A stretch of DNA of 7,347 nt from Actinomycetota bacterium (GTDB lineage Bacteria; Actinomycetota; Thermoleophilia; Miltoncostaeales; Miltoncostaeaceae). Positions 5,050 through 7,347 of this stretch are shown in pieces (positions within the stretch are counted from its first letter, which is position 1; every line of letters starts with the position of its first letter). The notes under the pieces are model-generated. The model was not told where the DNA came from and searched no databases. It was given only the letters and a program-made list of their open reading frames with translations. The position numbers were made by a program, and so were the translations under genes. Location of the stretch: NCBI GenBank assembly GCA_005800465.1, contig SYFI01000033.1, forward strand, positions 1 to 7,347, given 5' to 3'.

Positions 5050-6699
5050 ATGGTAGCGACACCGGACCCGAAGTACCACACCCAAGGGGAAATCTCGCAC
5101 CCACGCATCGCACGTATCGCCGGTATCGGGCTCCTGATCGCGATTTCGGGCACCTCGCAGGCCCTCGGGGCCAGCGGTGAGCTACGCGTGGAGGCTGGGG
5201 GCAACCCGGACTTCCTCGACCCTGCACTGGCCCGGGACCCGCTCGCGTGGCAAATAATGGGAGCCACGCAGGGCGGTCTGGTGGCGTTCCGGCGTGCCGG
5301 AGGTACTCCGGGAACCACCGTGGTGCCAGACCTCGCCACAGCCCTTCCGGTCGTCTCGCCCAACGGTCTGACGCTCACCTTCACGCTGAGGGATGACGTG
5401 CGGTTTGGCCCGCCCGCCTCGCGCGTTGCGCTGCCAAGCGACGTGAAGAGCAGCCTCGAGCGCATGCTCATCCTCGACTCCCGTGGCACCGCGCTCTACA
5501 CCGCGATCGATGGCGCGTCGGCGGTAATCGCCGGGCGCACCCGACAGCTGTCCGGCGTCGTGGCCGACGACGCCGCACGTACCGTCACCATCAGCCTCAC
5601 GCGACGGGATCCAACGCTGGTGCAGGCGCTCGCGCTCCCATTTGCATCGGTTGTTCCCAAAGGCACCCGGGCGGTCGATCAAACCGTTGATCCATCGGCG
5701 GGCCTGGGGCCGTACGCCATCTCGGCCTTCGACCCCGACCGGCGCATTGTTCTCACGGCCAACCCGGGCTACGTGGCACGGGACGGCCTGCCCGCTGGCC
5801 ATGCAGCCGGCATCACCATCCGCCTCGGCTTCACACCGCGAGCCGCTGCGGCGCACGTCGCAGCCGGCGACGCCGACTACTCGGTAATGCCAATTGCCCG
5901 GTCGGCCACACGTCGCGGTGGCTATGCGGCTGGTGCCACCACCAATGCCGTCACCGATTCGGCCACGGCGTACGTGGCAATCGACCCATCCCAGGCACCG
6001 TTCACAGACCCTGGTGTGCGGCGTGCCGTTGGGCTGGCTCTGGATCGATCCGTCGCGGCGGCGGCGATCACCACCGGGGCCCGTGCGGCCAGCCGCATGA
6101 TTCCACCCGGCACCCCGGGCAACCGTGAGGGAACCCGAGCGCCCGACCTGCGCACCGCACGGGCACTGGTGTCCGGGGCGGGGGCCACCGGCACCGCGGT
6201 AACGCTCTGGACGGGAACCGGATACGCAGAGCGCGCCATCGCCCCGGCCGTGCGTGACGCACTTTCGAAGATTGGTCTCGTCCCAATCGTGAAGGCACTG
6301 CCAAAGAACTCGGGCCTCGGCCACGCCGCGCCGCGTGCCGCGATTGCCACCGCCATGTGGACTCAGACGCTCCCAGACGGATCAGATGCCTATGCGCAGC
6401 TACTGGGCACCACCGCTCCGGGCACGCCCGCCACCCCACCGATACCCGTCATCTCCAGCGATGCTGCCCTTCGATCGCGCGCCCGATCAGCCGCCAACGC
6501 GGTCCTCGGCACCGCGCGCGATTCGGCATGGGCACAGGTGGATGCCAGCGCGGTTGCCGACGGCCGTGTGGTGCCGGTCGCCACCCCCGTCGCAACGGAG
6601 GTCACCGCACCCGGTGTGTCCGGTATGACGGTGAACCCCGTGCTTGGAGTACTGCTCGGATCGCTGCAGCCCGCGGGCGGGAGCGATCCCGCGCGCTAG
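5050..6699 (+). CDS. Secreted family 5 solute-binding protein (ABC peptide/nickel type), no lipobox
   Basis: The 549-aa product resembles the periplasmic/extracellular substrate-binding proteins of peptide or nickel ABC importers (SBP_bac_5 family). An N-terminal signal peptide is visible: basic n-region to R22, hydrophobic IAGIGLLIAI (23-32), and a likely signal peptidase I site ALG/A (38-41). Family-like blocks follow: LDPALARDP, VVPDLATALPVVSPNGLTLT with TFTLRDDVRF, ADDAARTVTISL, GLGPYAISAFDPDRRIVL, DPGVRRAVGLALDRS and MWTQTLPDGSDAYAQLL. The whole protein has no cysteine, so it cannot carry a lipoprotein anchor, unlike most Gram-positive relatives. No permease or ATPase gene is adjacent. 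ATG 5050 is the only usual start after an in-frame TGA at 5014; no clear Shine-Dalgarno precedes it, so leaderless translation is possible. Substrate unknown. The gene is opposite in strand to everything around it and ends on the RNase stop codon. Confidence 0.85.
   Translation: MVATPDPKYHTQGEISHPRIARIAGIGLLIAISGTSQALGASGELRVEAGGNPDFLDPALARDPLAWQIMGATQGGLVAFRRAGGTPGTTVVPDLATALPVVSPNGLTLTFTLRDDVRFGPPASRVALPSDVKSSLERMLILDSRGTALYTAIDGASAVIAGRTRQLSGVVADDAARTVTISLTRRDPTLVQALALPFASVVPKGTRAVDQTVDPSAGLGPYAISAFDPDRRIVLTANPGYVARDGLPAGHAAGITIRLGFTPRAAAAHVAAGDADYSVMPIARSATRRGGYAAGATTNAVTDSATAYVAIDPSQAPFTDPGVRRAVGLALDRSVAAAAITTGARAASRMIPPGTPGNREGTRAPDLRTARALVSGAGATGTAVTLWTGTGYAERAIAPAVRDALSKIGLVPIVKALPKNSGLGHAAPRAAIATAMWTQTLPDGSDAYAQLLGTTAPGTPATPPIPVISSDAALRSRARSAANAVLGTARDSAWAQVDASAVADGRVVPVATPVATEVTAPGVSGMTVNPVLGVLLGSLQPAGGSDPAR
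6677..6692. terminator. Hairpin with GNRA tetraloop at the convergent gene ends
   Basis: GCGGGA (6677-6682) and TCCCGC (6687-6692) form a 6-bp perfect stem with loop GCGA, a GNRA tetraloop in the plus-strand RNA. On the plus strand it is in the last codons of the binding-protein gene; on the minus strand it follows the RNase stop by 3 bp. There is no U-tract on either side, so it may act as an RNA 3'-end stabiliser or a Rho-assisted bidirectional terminator. Confidence 0.4.
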
Positions 6700-7347
6700 G
6701 CCCCGGCGGGCTTCACGGCGGACCGGCTGCGAGTGGTGCGGGTCCGCGAACGGCTCGCACCGCTCCCCGCGGCCCCGCCACCAACCCGCGCACTCCCCGG
6801 TGCCAACGAGGCATCCGACTCCAGCGCGATAGAGATGCCGAGGTCCTCCTCAATCGCCGCCAGCACCGCGCTGTCGTCTGCGGTGAGGAACCCCATGACC
6901 TCCGGGTGAACACTCACGGCAACGGGCGACTCAGATGTGCCGGTAAGCGCCATGCGGATCTGACGCTCGGCGTCAATGGCGTGGGTCTCGGCACTCACAA
7001 CGAATCCCTGCCCCCCGCATGTGGGGCAGTGGTTGGTCATGATCTCGCGGGCACCGTCGCTGATGTTCTGACGCGTCATCTGCACCAGGCCGAGCGGCGA
7101 GATCTCCACCACGAAGGTGCGGGTGCGATCGTTTGCGAGTGCGTCGTTAAGCGCCTGGGTCACCGCTCGGCGGTTCTTCGCGTTATCCATGTCGATGAAG
7201 TCGATAACGATGATGCCGCCGATATCACGGAGCCGCAGCTGGCGCACGACCTCGGTGGCCGCCTCGAGATTGGTACGGGTGATGGTGTCTTCGAGATGGG
7301 TGTTGCCACGCCCCACGTTCTTGCCCGAGTTGACGTCGATCACGGTC
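6696..7347 (-). CDS. Ribonuclease E/G, C-terminal part (5' end outside the window)
   Basis: Endoribonuclease of the RNase E/G family, which cuts single-stranded AU-rich RNA in rRNA maturation and mRNA decay. The reading frame stays open to the window edge, so the true start is outside. Counting from the GTG at 7343 as residue 1, IDVNSG (2-7) holds the first catalytic metal-binding Asp (equivalent to E. coli RNase E D303). NLEAA (25-29) and RQLRLRDIGGIIVIDFIDM (34-52) hold the second, D48 (equivalent to D346). CPTCGGQG (106-113) is the Zn-link motif CPxCxG that joins subunits. HPEV (146-149) starts a small RNase G-like domain. The protein ends in a short Gly/Ala and Arg/Ser tail with SRSRTRTTRSRS (197-208), rather than a long RNase E scaffold. 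Without the N-terminus I cannot choose between rne and rng. Its stop overlaps that of the convergent binding-protein gene. Confidence 0.95.
   Translation of the reverse strand, partial: TVIDVNSGKNVGRGNTHLEDTITRTNLEAATEVVRQLRLRDIGGIIVIDFIDMDNAKNRRAVTQALNDALANDRTRTFVVEISPLGLVQMTRQNISDGAREIMTNHCPTCGGQGFVVSAETHAIDAERQIRMALTGTSESPVAVSVHPEVMGFLTADDSAVLAAIEEDLGISIALESDASLAPGSARVGGGAAGSGASRSRTRTTRSRSAVKPAGA

Noticed and set aside
5005..5100. N-terminal extension of L21 to an ATG at 5100
   Set aside because: The added 30-odd residues do not resemble L21 and overlap the divergent gene; a Shine-Dalgarno supports GTG 4998.
5182..6324. A 380-codon minus-strand frame opposite the binding-protein gene
   Set aside because: The plus-strand frame has a signal peptide and SBP family blocks; the opposite frame is Arg/Gly/Cys-rich with no recognisable domain, so it is a shadow.

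Overview
The window is GC-rich and gene-dense. It carries the conserved actinobacterial cluster RNase E/G - rplU - rpmA - obg - proB - proA - nadD - rsfS - tRNA-Ala, read right to left on the minus strand. One gene breaks the series: a solute-binding protein on the plus strand between the RNase gene and rplU. The gene order, the GC bias, and an L27 without the Firmicutes-type cleavable leader point to Actinomycetota. The wording of the RsfS protein reminds me of Thermoleophilia (Solirubrobacterales/Gaiellales), but that is recollection and not a search result.

Layout from right to left. 7347-6696 (minus): the C-terminal part of an RNase E/G endonuclease, cut by the window edge. 5050-6699 (plus): a secreted, cysteine-free family 5 solute-binding protein with no transporter partner here; it ends tail to tail with the RNase gene, and the two stop codons share a CTAG. 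4998-4702 and 4698-4432 (minus): ribosomal proteins L21 and L27. 4403-3474: a short Obg GTPase. 3477-2365 and 2352-1090: ProB and ProA, the first two steps of proline synthesis. 1085-498: NadD, for NAD synthesis. About 438-82: RsfS, a ribosome silencing factor with a problematic start. 49-1: tRNA-Ala(GGC), cut by the left edge.

The minus-strand genes from rplU to rsfS are separated by 3, 28, -4, 12, 4 and roughly 60 bp, so they look like one operon. It groups 50S subunit components (L21, L27), 50S assembly and control factors (Obg, RsfS), RNA processing and two metabolic branches. No stretch over 300 bp lacks a gene.

I do not see a convincing undescribed system; this is mostly a housekeeping region. 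The points worth checking are: the missing canonical start of rsfS; a strong GC hairpin enclosing the rpmA stop codon; the shared CTAG stop with an adjacent GNRA-loop hairpin; the orphan cysteine-free binding protein; and an Obg with an altered G4 motif, a shortened switch II and no C-terminal OCT domain.
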